Source of the DNA: UBA5072 sp041737175
GTDB taxonomy: Bacteria; Bacteroidota; Bacteroidia; Bacteroidales; UBA10428
Assembly: GCA_041737175.1 (NCBI GenBank)
Contig: JBGSSF010000035.1
Coordinates: 1-64,000, forward strand
Direction: 5' to 3'
Length of the DNA: 64,000 nucleotides
The number at the start of each line of letters is the position of its first letter. The first letter of the stretch is position 1. The notes beneath the pieces were generated by a model. That model was given only the letters and a program-made list of their open reading frames with translations, was not told where the DNA came from and did not search any database. Positions 35,584 through 44,531 of this stretch are shown one piece after another. Both the position numbers and the translations under genes were made by a program.

Positions 35584-37366
35584 ATACGCGTATACCCATT
35601 TTTTTCATCAGAATCGATGCGTTCAGGCTCGTGCAAACACCCGGGGTCAGCTTATAATCAAAATACAATTCCTCGCCATCCACCTTCACGTCGAAATGAT
35701 AGTTATCGATTTTACCGGGCAGATCCTTTTCCAACTCGGCGAGTTTCAGATCATGGGTGGCCACCACGGCAACTGTACCATAACCTGCCAGCTGTTTTAT
35801 CAGTGCCACCGAACCGGTAAAACGGTCATTGGAATTGGTACCGCGAAGGATCTCATCCAGCAGGAGGAAAACCTTCGGATCCTGTTCGGACTGCCTGATG
35901 ATGGCAGCCAAACGTTTCAGCTCAGCGTAGAATGAGGAGGTATTGTCTTCGAGTGAATCGGAAATCCGCATGCTGGAGTAAACCTGAACATGCGATATCT
36001 TGAAGGACGAAGCGCAAACCGGGGCTCCTGCCATGGCCAGAACGGCATTCACCCCGCATGTACGCAGGAAAGTGCTTTTGCCCGACATGTTCGAACCGGT
36101 GACTACCACTATCTTGCCGCCCTCGATGATTTCGATGTCATTCAGGATCCTCCGGCTTTCGGGAATGAGCGGATGACCTGTATTTTCGGCTTTCAGGGTA
36201 AAGTACCCGGGAACAATCTCCGGTAAAACCCAGGCAGGATTGTTAAATGCCATATTGGCCAGGCTGGTCAGCACTTCAAATTCAGCCATGGCATCAAGCC
36301 ACGGCTCAATATCCGCGGCATGCTGCTTCTTCCACTTTTCCAGTGCCAGGGAAACGTGAATATCCCAGAAGAAGTAAAGGTTCAGCGGAACGGATACCAT
36401 GACGTTCAGCCGGGTGTCCAGTCGGTTTACCAGTTGTGATAACCTTTTTATAGCCGTTGAAGCAGCAGGTTGCGATCTGAAGATCTGTTGCAGGGAGATT
36501 AATTTCTGGGTCCTGAATTCTTTGGCTTCAATAAGGCTGATAAGGACCGCATAGGTCTGCAGCAGGTCGGCCGATTTGCTTACCTGCTGGTGAAGCCGGT
36601 TGATCTTGCGGCTCTGGCTGAAATAAAACAAAAAGTTAAGGACAAAGACGAGCAGCAGGACTGCAGGTGGTGTTCCTGCAATCACCAAAAAGGTCAATAC
36701 GATAGTCAGGATGCTCAGGGCCAGGGTAATGTATTTCAACCGGCGGATCTTATGAAATTCGTTCTCACGGCGCATCCAGGACAACAATTCCCCCGGATTA
36801 TCCAGGGAGCGCTTTGAGAAGTAGCCTGTTGTCATGAGCTTTTGCCGCCAGTCGATCTCCGGTTTAAGTTCTTCCACAGCCTGCTGCCTTTCCTTAATCT
36901 CAGCCGGATTGGCTGGCGCTATCAGCCATTGGGCAAGCATGTGAGCTCCCGGCTGACTGCTGGTCCGGTTCATGAACTGGAATACCGAGGCATGCCCAAA
37001 CAGGTCCAGGTCATAGGAATTGGGATGCTCACGGTCAACATACTCATGTCCGTCGGCAAATCCGCTGCTTTCACCGGACAGACTTTTAAGCTCAAGGGTA
37101 TTGATTTCAACGAGATGATTGTAAAATTCCTTCAGCTTTTCGGTTTTCGCATATTGCTTGATCAGGAAGCCGAAGGCTATGACGCAAGCCAGGGATGCGG
37201 TTACGGCCCATGTGACGGACAGGGAATTCAAGGCGAAGAAAAGGACAAAAATCAGCACGAAGGTTACCAGCCGGCCCATGGACAGCCTGTCCTCCTTATG
37301 CTGCAAGTGTTCCGCATTTTGCCGGTAGCGGTCGACTTTGTCCTGGTAGAATTCGATTAAAGTCAT
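35582..37366 (-). CDS. Membrane-anchored MutS-family ATPase
   Basis: A 594-residue protein with the MutS C-terminal ATPase: Walker A GSNMSGKST (424-432), CASSFKISHVQVYSSMRISD, the SSFYAELKR signature, Walker B LLLDEILRGTNS (501-512) and H538 (VATHDLKL). The MutS core helices are at about 260-420, but the mismatch-recognition and connector domains are absent. Two hydrophobic pairs (about 32-70 and 212-250) predict four membrane helices, which ordinary MutS lacks. This fits the poorly known membrane MutS-like proteins widespread in Bacteroidetes. The role is unknown: a DNA-structure or membrane-linked ATPase seems more likely than mismatch repair. It lies 4 bp downstream of the CotH gene, so the two are probably co-transcribed. 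Confidence 0.85.
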   Translation of the reverse strand: MTLIEFYQDKVDRYRQNAEHLQHKEDRLSMGRLVTFVLIFVLFFALNSLSVTWAVTASLACVIAFGFLIKQYAKTEKLKEFYNHLVEINTLELKSLSGESSGFADGHEYVDREHPNSYDLDLFGHASVFQFMNRTSSQPGAHMLAQWLIAPANPAEIKERQQAVEELKPEIDWRQKLMTTGYFSKRSLDNPGELLSWMRRENEFHKIRRLKYITLALSILTIVLTFLVIAGTPPAVLLLVFVLNFLFYFSQSRKINRLHQQVSKSADLLQTYAVLISLIEAKEFRTQKLISLQQIFRSQPAASTAIKRLSQLVNRLDTRLNVMVSVPLNLYFFWDIHVSLALEKWKKQHAADIEPWLDAMAEFEVLTSLANMAFNNPAWVLPEIVPGYFTLKAENTGHPLIPESRRILNDIEIIEGGKIVVVTGSNMSGKSTFLRTCGVNAVLAMAGAPVCASSFKISHVQVYSSMRISDSLEDNTSSFYAELKRLAAIIRQSEQDPKVFLLLDEILRGTNSNDRFTGSVALIKQLAGYGTVAVVATHDLKLAELEKDLPGKIDNYHFDVKVDGEELYFDYKLTPGVCTSLNASILMKKMGIRV

Positions 37367-37370
37367 CCTG

Positions 37371-38999
37371 TTACTTTTCTTTTACAAATTTACAGGATAT
37401 TCTTTTCTGTCCCTCGAGCGTGATCCGTGCAATGTATAAACCCGCCGGTCTGCCTGCAAGATCAACCCGGATGTCATAACTGTCATGTGCATCCTGCTGG
37501 TGAACAGGAATTCCGCTGCTATTCAGGATCTCGATTTTCAGGATCTTATCCATCGATTCAATATACAGCACATCATGAACTGGATTTGGGAAAAGCCGGA
37601 GACGGATATCTTCCGAAGGGCTTTCATAAATATCAGTTACTTCAGAAGGCGGCATGTTTTCGTCGAGCCAGGCCATCCGCAGCGCAATCCAGTTCCTGAA
37701 TTTCTCAATCTCTCCTTCGAAGGTATCTGCCGGCGGATCAACTTCGGGGGCGCCCACACTTTCTCCGAGTATGGGCCATTTGACGTAATGGCGCTTCTGG
37801 GACTCATTTACAAGGGCACTGACCGAATCGATGTAATGATCCAGGTATTCGGCGCTCAGGATGGTCTGGCGCAATGCGGTGTACCTCGTATGAAGTTCCT
37901 CGCGGAATGCAGGATCCTGCAGGAGTCGTTTTACCCAGGACGGCACCACCGGCCAGTTGTTGCATTCATTTACCCTGTAAGCCCAGTTGGATCCGTCGGT
38001 GACCTCCCAGATATAGCAATTATCCCAGAGGTTTTTCCAGGCCCAGTCGAAATCCCATACCGGTCCCGCATGCAGCAAGCCACCGTTGTCGTCCCTGTCT
38101 TTGTAATAGAAACAGCTCTTCTTATAAGCATCCACATTCCTGGATACCTCACCGATTATAAAATAATCGATGAAGGAGCTTACATTCATATAAGCCCGGT
38201 AACCCGCGGCCGGATCTGTAAAATGGCTGCCGTATAACTTGCTCTCGGCAATGTTAACGTAGGTCTTGATGTAGTTTTTCTGCTGCGGGGTGATTACATC
38301 CGGCTCCGGGTATTTGTAAACGAAATGCACATGCCGGTCGGGCCTGTCGATAGGTACAAAATTGCTGGTCCAGCTGTTGTAATCATCATAATAGTCAATG
38401 GCAAAAATATAGCCGCCCGATAAACTGTCACCGGCATTATCATCAGAATCCAGTTTGGCAATGTTCAGCCGGTTATCGTCGCTTTTAATCTTTTCGGTGA
38501 GCACAAATATCCCCAGGTATTCGTCATTGACCATTACTTCACAGATATTGTCACGGGGCGCATAGTGGCCCATTTTTCTGAACAAGTGAAAAGCAAGCGT
38601 GTTGCGCATAAATACCTTATCGTTGTAATTGGCCAACAGTATCCAGTCGTTTTCAGCCGGCATGCCCAGCAGGGGAACATTTAAATTGTTGCCCAGGGCA
38701 TCGCGGGTTTCAAAGCCATACGGTTTTTGCGGCAGGCTCTGAGAGTATGCACCACGGTATTCAATCCCTGCCTTGCCGGTATATGCATTTCCCGAATCGG
38801 CAGGGTGGTTGTATTTGCCTGGCCCGTTGAAGATTATTTTCAGGTCAACGGTTATCTTGGGATCATCAACAATGGTGCCTCCGTTGGTATTGATGATCAC
38901 GAGGGGGAGGTTCGTGGAATCCAGGAACGCCTGAAGTTCCCGGGCAGCAACAAAGCAACTGCAAGTGAATACGAGAGTGAAACAGATGATAAATCGCAT
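37371..38999 (-). CDS. Secreted CotH-family kinase-like protein with T9SS domain
   Basis: A 542-residue protein with a signal peptide (about residues 1-19, with a Cys-rich end FTCSCFVAA). The CotH domain (about 65-380) shows IEYRGAYSQSLPQKPYGFE, DWILLANYNDKVFMRNTLA, YLGIFVLTEKIK and the metal-binding GPVWDFDWAWKN. CotH proteins are atypical kinases that phosphorylate spore-coat or secreted proteins in other organisms. The C-terminal 75 residues (LFPNPVHDVLYIES onward, ending FVKEK) are a type IX sorting domain, so the protein is exported to the surface. Target proteins are unknown. It is the first gene of the leftward pair with the MutS-like ATPase, and divergent from leuS. Confidence 0.88.
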   Translation of the reverse strand: MRFIICFTLVFTCSCFVAARELQAFLDSTNLPLVIINTNGGTIVDDPKITVDLKIIFNGPGKYNHPADSGNAYTGKAGIEYRGAYSQSLPQKPYGFETRDALGNNLNVPLLGMPAENDWILLANYNDKVFMRNTLAFHLFRKMGHYAPRDNICEVMVNDEYLGIFVLTEKIKSDDNRLNIAKLDSDDNAGDSLSGGYIFAIDYYDDYNSWTSNFVPIDRPDRHVHFVYKYPEPDVITPQQKNYIKTYVNIAESKLYGSHFTDPAAGYRAYMNVSSFIDYFIIGEVSRNVDAYKKSCFYYKDRDDNGGLLHAGPVWDFDWAWKNLWDNCYIWEVTDGSNWAYRVNECNNWPVVPSWVKRLLQDPAFREELHTRYTALRQTILSAEYLDHYIDSVSALVNESQKRHYVKWPILGESVGAPEVDPPADTFEGEIEKFRNWIALRMAWLDENMPPSEVTDIYESPSEDIRLRLFPNPVHDVLYIESMDKILKIEILNSSGIPVHQQDAHDSYDIRVDLAGRPAGLYIARITLEGQKRISCKFVKEK

Positions 39000-39095
39000 G
39001 AGACAAATATACTATTTCAAATGATTTCTGTGATATGTGCTTTTCGGCAGACATGATTTAACAGTTGCTTATTCAGGCTTTAATTATTTATTTTT

Positions 39096-39103
39096 TACAT
39101 TTG
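39096..39103 (+). promoter_or_regulatory. Candidate -7 promoter element of leuS
   Basis: TACATTTG exactly matches TAnnTTTG and lies 26 bp upstream of the leuS start codon. No good -33 element at the standard distance was seen. Confidence 0.4.
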
Positions 39104-39129
39104 CCGGTCAATCATTCAGCATAATCACA

Positions 39130-41784
39130 ATGGAATACGATTTCAGCCGGATCGAGAAGAAATGGCAGCATTACTGGGAAGAAAACAAGACATTTAAAAC
39201 ATTCGATGACTATTCGAAAAAGAAATTCTATATCCTGGATATGTTTCCCTATCCGTCCGGAAGCGGTCTGCATGTCGGTCATCCCGAAGGATACACAGCT
39301 ACCGATATCGTAGCCCGTTATAAGCGGATGAAGGGCTTTAATGTTCTGCATCCCATGGGATGGGATTCCTTTGGCCTGCCTGCCGAGCAATACGCCATTC
39401 AGACCGGGACGCATCCGAAGGTCACCACGCAGAATAACTGTGATACCTTCAGGCGGCAGATCAAGTCACTGGGGCTGGGGTACGACTGGGACAGGGAGAT
39501 CAGTACATCGGATGCCGACTATTTCAGGTGGACACAGTGGATATTCATGAGGCTGTTCAATACCTGGTTTGACGAACAACAACAAAAAGGACGTCCTATC
39601 AGTGAGCTGAGCATCCCGGATGAGATTACAGCCAAAGGAAAAGTTGCCACCCGGGAATATATCGACAGCAAACGCCTGGCCTATTATGACAAGGCCCAGG
39701 TGTGGTATTGTGAACACTGTCGCATTGTTTGTGCCAATGAGGAGGTGCTGACCGACGGATCGCATGAGAAGTGCGGGAACATGGTTGTCCGTAAGAATCT
39801 GAAACAATGGATGCTGAGGATTCCACTCTATGCCGAACGATTGCTCAGTGGGCTGGAGAGCGTTGACTGGCCGGAGGGCGTTAAGGAAATGCAGCGGAAC
39901 TGGATTGGCAAATCCACCGGTGCCGAAGTTGATTTCGAGATTGAAGGGCTTTCCGCGAAGCTCCGGGTTTATACTACCCGACCTGACACCCTTTTCGGGG
40001 CTACTTATATGGTGATAGCACCTGAGCACGAAATGACAAGGGTTATCACTGCCTCATCACAAAGTGGCCTGGTGGCGGAATACATACAGGCTGCCTCCTT
40101 AAAATCTGATCTCGACCGGACTGACCTGGCCAAGGAAAAAACAGGGGTATTTACAGGCAGGTATGCCATTAACCCGGTTAACGGAAAGAAAATACCCATC
40201 TGGATCGCGGATTATGTGCTTATAGGTTATGGAACCGGAGCCATTATGGCGGTCCCCGCGCACGACACCCGCGACTTTGAATTTGCAGAAAAATTTGGTC
40301 TGCCCATCGATTGTATCATGGATCCTGCAGGAGATGATGAAAAAATCCGTACTGCCGTGCTGGCCGGTAAGGCGTGCTGGACTGAAGACGGTATTTATAT
40401 CAATTCCGCCAGCGTGGAGAAAGGAATATCCATCAATGGTCTCAACAAAGAAAAGGGAATTGAGACCATCATCTCGTGGCTGGAGAAAAAAGGAATTGGC
40501 CAGCCCATGGTAAACTACAAGCTGCGTGACTGGTTATTCAGCCGGCAAAGGTACTGGGGAGAGCCTTTTCCGGTGATTCACTGGGAAGATGGAGAGATCA
40601 CGCTGGTACCGGAGGATGAACTTCCGGTAACACTGCCCGATCTGAAGAAATACCAGCCCGGGGAAGACGGGGAATCCCCTTTGGCCAACGCTGAGGAATG
40701 GCTGATCGTAAACAAAGACGGTCGTAAAGGTCGCCGGGAAACCAATACCATGCCCCAATGGGCCGGTTCATGCTGGTATTACCTGCGCTTCATTGACCCT
40801 GCCAACAGCAACGAACCCTTCGCGAAAGAAAAAGAACAATACTGGATGCCGGTTGATCTTTACATCGGCGGTACGGAACATGCAGTGCTTCACCTGTTGT
40901 ACAGCCGGTTCTGGCATAAGGTGTTGTTTGACCTGGGCATCGTATCAACGAATGAACCGTTTCAGAAGCTCTTCAACCAGGGAATGATCCTCGCTTTTGC
41001 CTATGAATCACATGCCGGAGCCAAGATACCGGCTGACCTTGTGGAGGACCGGGACGGGAAGTTTATCCATAAAGAAACCGGTGAGGAATTAAAGCAGATT
41101 GTGGCTAAAATGTCCAAATCCCTCAAGAATGTCGTGAATCCCGATGATGTAGTCAAAAAATATGGCGCTGATTCCCTGCGGCTTTACGAAATGTTCATGG
41201 GCCCTCTCGATGTGATCAAACCCTGGACCGATACAGGTGTCAAGGGTCTTTACGGGTTCCTGAACCGGGTAGCCCGGTTTTTTGGGGAGGTATCCAACAT
41301 CAATGCCGATGAAGAAGATGGTGAAATTTTGAAAGGTTTGCACCAGACCATTCGGAAAGTCAGCCAGGACATTGAAAATCTGAAGTTCAATACAGCCATT
41401 TCACAGATGATGATTTTTACCAATCTCTGTATCAAAAAGGGAAAGATTACTCACCGTACGGCAGAGACTTTTGCCTGCGTGCTTTCTCCCTTTGCACCGC
41501 ACCTGGCTGAAGAACTGTGGGCGCTGTATGGTAATAAGCCAAGTATCAGCCAATTGGATTTCCCGCTTGCAAATGAAACTTATTTACAGGAAGATACGTT
41601 TGATTATCCGGTATCCTTTAATGGCAAGCTCCGGTTTAAGCTGACGCTGCCGCTGACAATGCAGGCTGCGGAAGCGGAGAAGGCAGTCAGGGAGGATCCC
41701 CAGTCCAGGAAATGGATTGAAGGCAAGGTCATCAAAAAGATCATTTTTGTGCCTGGCAAGATTATTAACGTCGTAGCAGGTTAA
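39130..41784 (+). CDS. leuS: Leucyl-tRNA synthetase
   Basis: Start placed at ATG 39130 (MEYDFSRIEKKWQHYW), the conserved beginning of bacterial LeuRS; the open frame extends 31 codons upstream through the promoter region. The 884-residue class I synthetase has HVGH (48-51) for HIGH, KMSKS at 660-664, the editing (CP1) domain with the TTRPDTLFGATYMV motif, and the C-terminal anticodon and HI-GH associated domains. It charges tRNA-Leu in the cytoplasm. The M23 peptidase gene starts 3 bp after its stop codon, so the two are probably co-transcribed. Confidence 0.97.
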   Translation: MEYDFSRIEKKWQHYWEENKTFKTFDDYSKKKFYILDMFPYPSGSGLHVGHPEGYTATDIVARYKRMKGFNVLHPMGWDSFGLPAEQYAIQTGTHPKVTTQNNCDTFRRQIKSLGLGYDWDREISTSDADYFRWTQWIFMRLFNTWFDEQQQKGRPISELSIPDEITAKGKVATREYIDSKRLAYYDKAQVWYCEHCRIVCANEEVLTDGSHEKCGNMVVRKNLKQWMLRIPLYAERLLSGLESVDWPEGVKEMQRNWIGKSTGAEVDFEIEGLSAKLRVYTTRPDTLFGATYMVIAPEHEMTRVITASSQSGLVAEYIQAASLKSDLDRTDLAKEKTGVFTGRYAINPVNGKKIPIWIADYVLIGYGTGAIMAVPAHDTRDFEFAEKFGLPIDCIMDPAGDDEKIRTAVLAGKACWTEDGIYINSASVEKGISINGLNKEKGIETIISWLEKKGIGQPMVNYKLRDWLFSRQRYWGEPFPVIHWEDGEITLVPEDELPVTLPDLKKYQPGEDGESPLANAEEWLIVNKDGRKGRRETNTMPQWAGSCWYYLRFIDPANSNEPFAKEKEQYWMPVDLYIGGTEHAVLHLLYSRFWHKVLFDLGIVSTNEPFQKLFNQGMILAFAYESHAGAKIPADLVEDRDGKFIHKETGEELKQIVAKMSKSLKNVVNPDDVVKKYGADSLRLYEMFMGPLDVIKPWTDTGVKGLYGFLNRVARFFGEVSNINADEEDGEILKGLHQTIRKVSQDIENLKFNTAISQMMIFTNLCIKKGKITHRTAETFACVLSPFAPHLAEELWALYGNKPSISQLDFPLANETYLQEDTFDYPVSFNGKLRFKLTLPLTMQAAEAEKAVREDPQSRKWIEGKVIKKIIFVPGKIINVVAG

Positions 41785-41787
41785 CGT

Positions 41788-43086
41788 ATGAAAAAATTCC
41801 TTTGGATCATTTCGACAGTCACTGCGCTGGCGCTGGTTGCAGCCGCTGTATACTGGTATTTGCTTCCGGATTTGAAAAGCATTACGCAGCAGGAACCGGC
41901 CATTGAACAGGCTGCTTCAGGTGAGTCTGTGGCCAGGATTTACGGCCTCGCGGTGGATTCTTTCACGATTGAATCCGATAAAGTGGGCAGGGATCAGAAC
42001 CTGGGGCAGATACTCAACCGATATTCACTGCCGGAACGCGCACTGACCCAGCTCCTGTTGTATGCGGACAATGTTTTTGACGTCCGAAAAATACGGCAGG
42101 GAAATAATTATACGGCTTTCCTTTCGAAGGATTCACTCAGCCGGCTTCAATATTTTGTGTATGAACATTCCCCTATCGAATATGTGGTTTTCGATTTCAC
42201 GGACAGCGTGAAAATTTATCTCCGTGAAAAAGAAGTGGTCACCAGGCAGAAAAGGGTAAATGGTGAGATCATCACTTCTCTTTGGGATGCGGTCACCCGG
42301 AATAACATCAATCCGCAGGTTGCCCTCGAATTGTCGGAAATGTACGCATGGACCGTGGATTTCTTTGGATTGCAGCCCGGTGATCATTTCGCCGTGGTTT
42401 ACGATGAGCTTTATGTAGATACCATTTCAATAGGACTCGGTCGTATTCATGCCGCCAGCTTTCATCACGTGGGAAAGGAATTACTGGCCATACCGTTTAT
42501 GCAGGACAGTGTAGAAACTTATTTTGATGCAGACGGGAACAGCCTGAGGCGTGCGTTTTTAAAAGCTCCGCTCAAATTCAACAGGATATCCTCCAGGTTT
42601 TCGGGAAGCCGTTTGCATCCCATTCTGAAGATCCGGCGTCCGCATTATGGCGTGGATTACGCCGCCCCGATCGGCACGCCGGTTCATGCCATTGGTGATG
42701 GCCGGGTCATGCTGGCAGGGTATCAAAGCGGTGCCGGAAGAATTGTAAAAGTAAGGCATAATGCGGTCTACACATCAACTTATATGCATCTTAGCGGTTT
42801 CGGTAAAGGAATTGCGACCGGAACCTATGTCAAGCAGGGTGAATTGCTGGGGTATGTCGGCAGTTCGGGACTCTCAACCGGCCCGCATCTCGATTTCAGG
42901 GTAACCATGAATGGCTCCCCCATTGATCCGCTTAAAATGGTATCACCGCCTGTAGATCCGATAAAGCCTATAAACAGAATGGCTTTCAATTCAGTCAAGA
43001 TGGCCACCATCGATCTGCTTACCAGCAAGGAAGAGAACGAAATGGCGGAGGAGTTTATACCGACGGGATTGCCGAAGGATTTTTAA
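41788..43086 (+). CDS. Membrane-anchored M23 family peptidase (LytM-like)
   Basis: A 432-residue protein with one N-terminal membrane helix (about 4-25) and a periplasmic body. Residues about 50-260 resemble the OapA/LysM-like domains of bacterial cell-wall M23 proteins. The peptidase domain has zinc ligands H286 and D290 in RPHYGVDYAAP and H334 in YMHLSGF, but the last motif is GPHLDFR (H367, D369) instead of the classic HxH. I recall HLDF in other Bacteroidetes homologues, so this is probably a lineage variant; if D369 cannot bind zinc, the protein may regulate rather than cut peptidoglycan. It follows leuS directly and ends at a strong terminator. Confidence 0.9.
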   Translation: MKKFLWIISTVTALALVAAAVYWYLLPDLKSITQQEPAIEQAASGESVARIYGLAVDSFTIESDKVGRDQNLGQILNRYSLPERALTQLLLYADNVFDVRKIRQGNNYTAFLSKDSLSRLQYFVYEHSPIEYVVFDFTDSVKIYLREKEVVTRQKRVNGEIITSLWDAVTRNNINPQVALELSEMYAWTVDFFGLQPGDHFAVVYDELYVDTISIGLGRIHAASFHHVGKELLAIPFMQDSVETYFDADGNSLRRAFLKAPLKFNRISSRFSGSRLHPILKIRRPHYGVDYAAPIGTPVHAIGDGRVMLAGYQSGAGRIVKVRHNAVYTSTYMHLSGFGKGIATGTYVKQGELLGYVGSSGLSTGPHLDFRVTMNGSPIDPLKMVSPPVDPIKPINRMAFNSVKMATIDLLTSKEENEMAEEFIPTGLPKDF

Positions 43087-43087
43087 C

Positions 43088-43252
43088 GGATTACTTCGTG
43101 ATCCCTGCGGGGGTGATCCCAGCAAAAGAAAATAAATCCCCCTCCGTTGCTGCGCAACGGGTGAATGATAAATGCAAATGGATTACTTCGTGATCCCTGC
43201 GGGGGTGATCCCAGCAAAAGAAAATAAATCCCCCTCCGTTGCTGCGCAACGG
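43088..43252. repeat. 73-bp direct repeats
   Basis: 43088-43160 and 43180-43252 are identical over 73 bp, 92 bp apart. Each holds GGATTACTTCGTGATCC, GCAAAAGAAAATAAATCCCCC and the hairpin CCGTTGC-TGC-GCAACGG. The middle segment (43122-43142 and 43214-43234) is repeated in inverted form at 43326-43346, against the tRNA-Ser 3' end. Confidence 0.95.
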
Positions 43253-43258
43253 TCGGTC

Positions 43259-43311
43259 TTTTCCCATAAAAAAAGGCCTCAAACGGAGTTTGGGCCTTTT
43301 TTATGGGAAAA
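43259..43311. terminator. Strong bidirectional terminator
   Basis: A long stem formed by TTTTCCCATAAAAAAAGGCC(T)CAAAC and GTTTG(G)GCCTTTTTTATGGGAAAA, with a GC-rich tip and T/A runs on both strands. It can end the leuS-M23 transcript rightward and RNA reading out of tRNA-Ser leftward. Confidence 0.88.
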
Positions 43312-43345
43312 TCCCGAGCTTCGCCGGGGGATTTATTTTCTTTTG

Positions 43346-43433
43346 CGGAGAGAATGGGATTCGAACCCATGAACCGCTTTTGGCGATTACACACTTTCCA
43401 GGCGTGCGCCTTCGACCACTCGGCCATCTCTCC
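43346..43433 (-). tRNA. tRNA-Ser(GGA)
   Basis: An 88-nt tRNA with the long variable arm of class II. Acceptor GGAGAGA pairs with TCTCTCC, discriminator G; anticodon stem CACGC/GTGTG with loop CTGGAAA (anticodon GGA, decoding TCC); T arm GGTTCGAATCC-type. CCA is not encoded. Confidence 0.95.
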
Positions 43434-43489
43434 TGATTACCCCTGAATACGGGGGCGTAAAAATAGTAAAAAAAACCAATATAAAACCA

Positions 43490-44527
43490 CTACACCGTCA
43501 TTTCTCCCCTGAGAGAAACAGCAAGCTGTCCGGAGATCCAGGATATGTCTCGGCTTACCCCGGTGAGGTGCATAAGCTTGGTAACGGCAGCTTCGGTGGT
43601 CATGTCCCTTCCGCTGATCACACCAGTTGCGGCAAGCATTCTGCTGGTCTCATACACTCCCATTTCCACACTACCGGTCTTGCATTGCGTAACGTTCATG
43701 ACAATGATGCCACTTTGCAGGGCATGACTTACAGCTGAGATAAACCAGTCTTCCTCAGGAGCATTGCCAGCTCCAAAGGTCTCCAGAATAACGGCCCGTA
43801 ATCCGGGAATGCCAAGCGTGGATTCAACAACTGTGCGACTGATCCCCGGAAAGAGCTTCAATATGGCCAGATTATTGTCAAGCTGCTTATGAACAACCAG
43901 CGGAAGCTTTTTCCCGGGACTTCTTATGACGCTGTGATTATAACGGATGTGTACACCACTTTCCGCCAGGGGAGGGTAATTGCCGGACATAAAGGCATTA
44001 AAATCCTCCGTGTTGTTCTTGGAAGTTCGGTTACCCCGATAGAGGCTGTTTTCAAAGTAAATGCCCACCTCGGGCACAACAGGTTCAGCGTTTTTAAAAG
44101 CAGCGGCAATTTCAACCGACGAGATCAGATTTTCTTTGCCATCGGTCCTGAGTGAACCAATGGGCAGCTGAGATCCTGTAAATATCACCGGTTTGGAGAG
44201 GTTCTCAAGCATAAAGCTGAGGGCGGAAGCCGAGTAGGCCATGGTATCCGTGCCGTGAAGCACGATGAAACCATCAAAACTGCCGTAGTTCTGTTCAATG
44301 ATTTCAGCAACCTTGATCCAGGCAGCCGGATTGATATTGGATGAATCCAGTGGCGGATTGAATGCGAAAGAGGTGAGGTTGAAACCGAATTTTCTCAGTT
44401 CAGGCACTTCTTCAAGTATGTTGTCGAATCTGAAAGGCTTTAAGGCCCCTGTTTCCTGATCCTGCACCATGCCGATGGTCCCGCCGGTATAAATGATCAG
44501 GATGGATGTTTTTTTATTGTCGCGCAT
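43490..44527 (-). CDS. ansA: Type I L-asparaginase
   Basis: Start placed at ATG 44527 (MRDNKKTSILIIYTGGTIGM); the longer frame reaches into the tatD stop region. The 345-residue enzyme hydrolyses asparagine to aspartate and ammonia. Two catalytic Thr motifs are present: IYTGGTIGM near the N-terminus and VLHGTDTMAY in the middle, with KENLISSVEIA downstream. It lacks a signal peptide, so it is the cytoplasmic type I enzyme. The gap to tatD is only 4 bp, so they form an operon. Confidence 0.95.
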   Translation of the reverse strand: MRDNKKTSILIIYTGGTIGMVQDQETGALKPFRFDNILEEVPELRKFGFNLTSFAFNPPLDSSNINPAAWIKVAEIIEQNYGSFDGFIVLHGTDTMAYSASALSFMLENLSKPVIFTGSQLPIGSLRTDGKENLISSVEIAAAFKNAEPVVPEVGIYFENSLYRGNRTSKNNTEDFNAFMSGNYPPLAESGVHIRYNHSVIRSPGKKLPLVVHKQLDNNLAILKLFPGISRTVVESTLGIPGLRAVILETFGAGNAPEEDWFISAVSHALQSGIIVMNVTQCKTGSVEMGVYETSRMLAATGVISGRDMTTEAAVTKLMHLTGVSRDISWISGQLAVSLRGEMTV

Positions 44528-44531
44528 GATT

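Noticed and set aside
43083..43436. Open frames over the 73-bp repeats and tRNA-Ser (up to 114 codons)
   Set aside because: Their sequences translate repeats and the tRNA gene itself; they are spurious.
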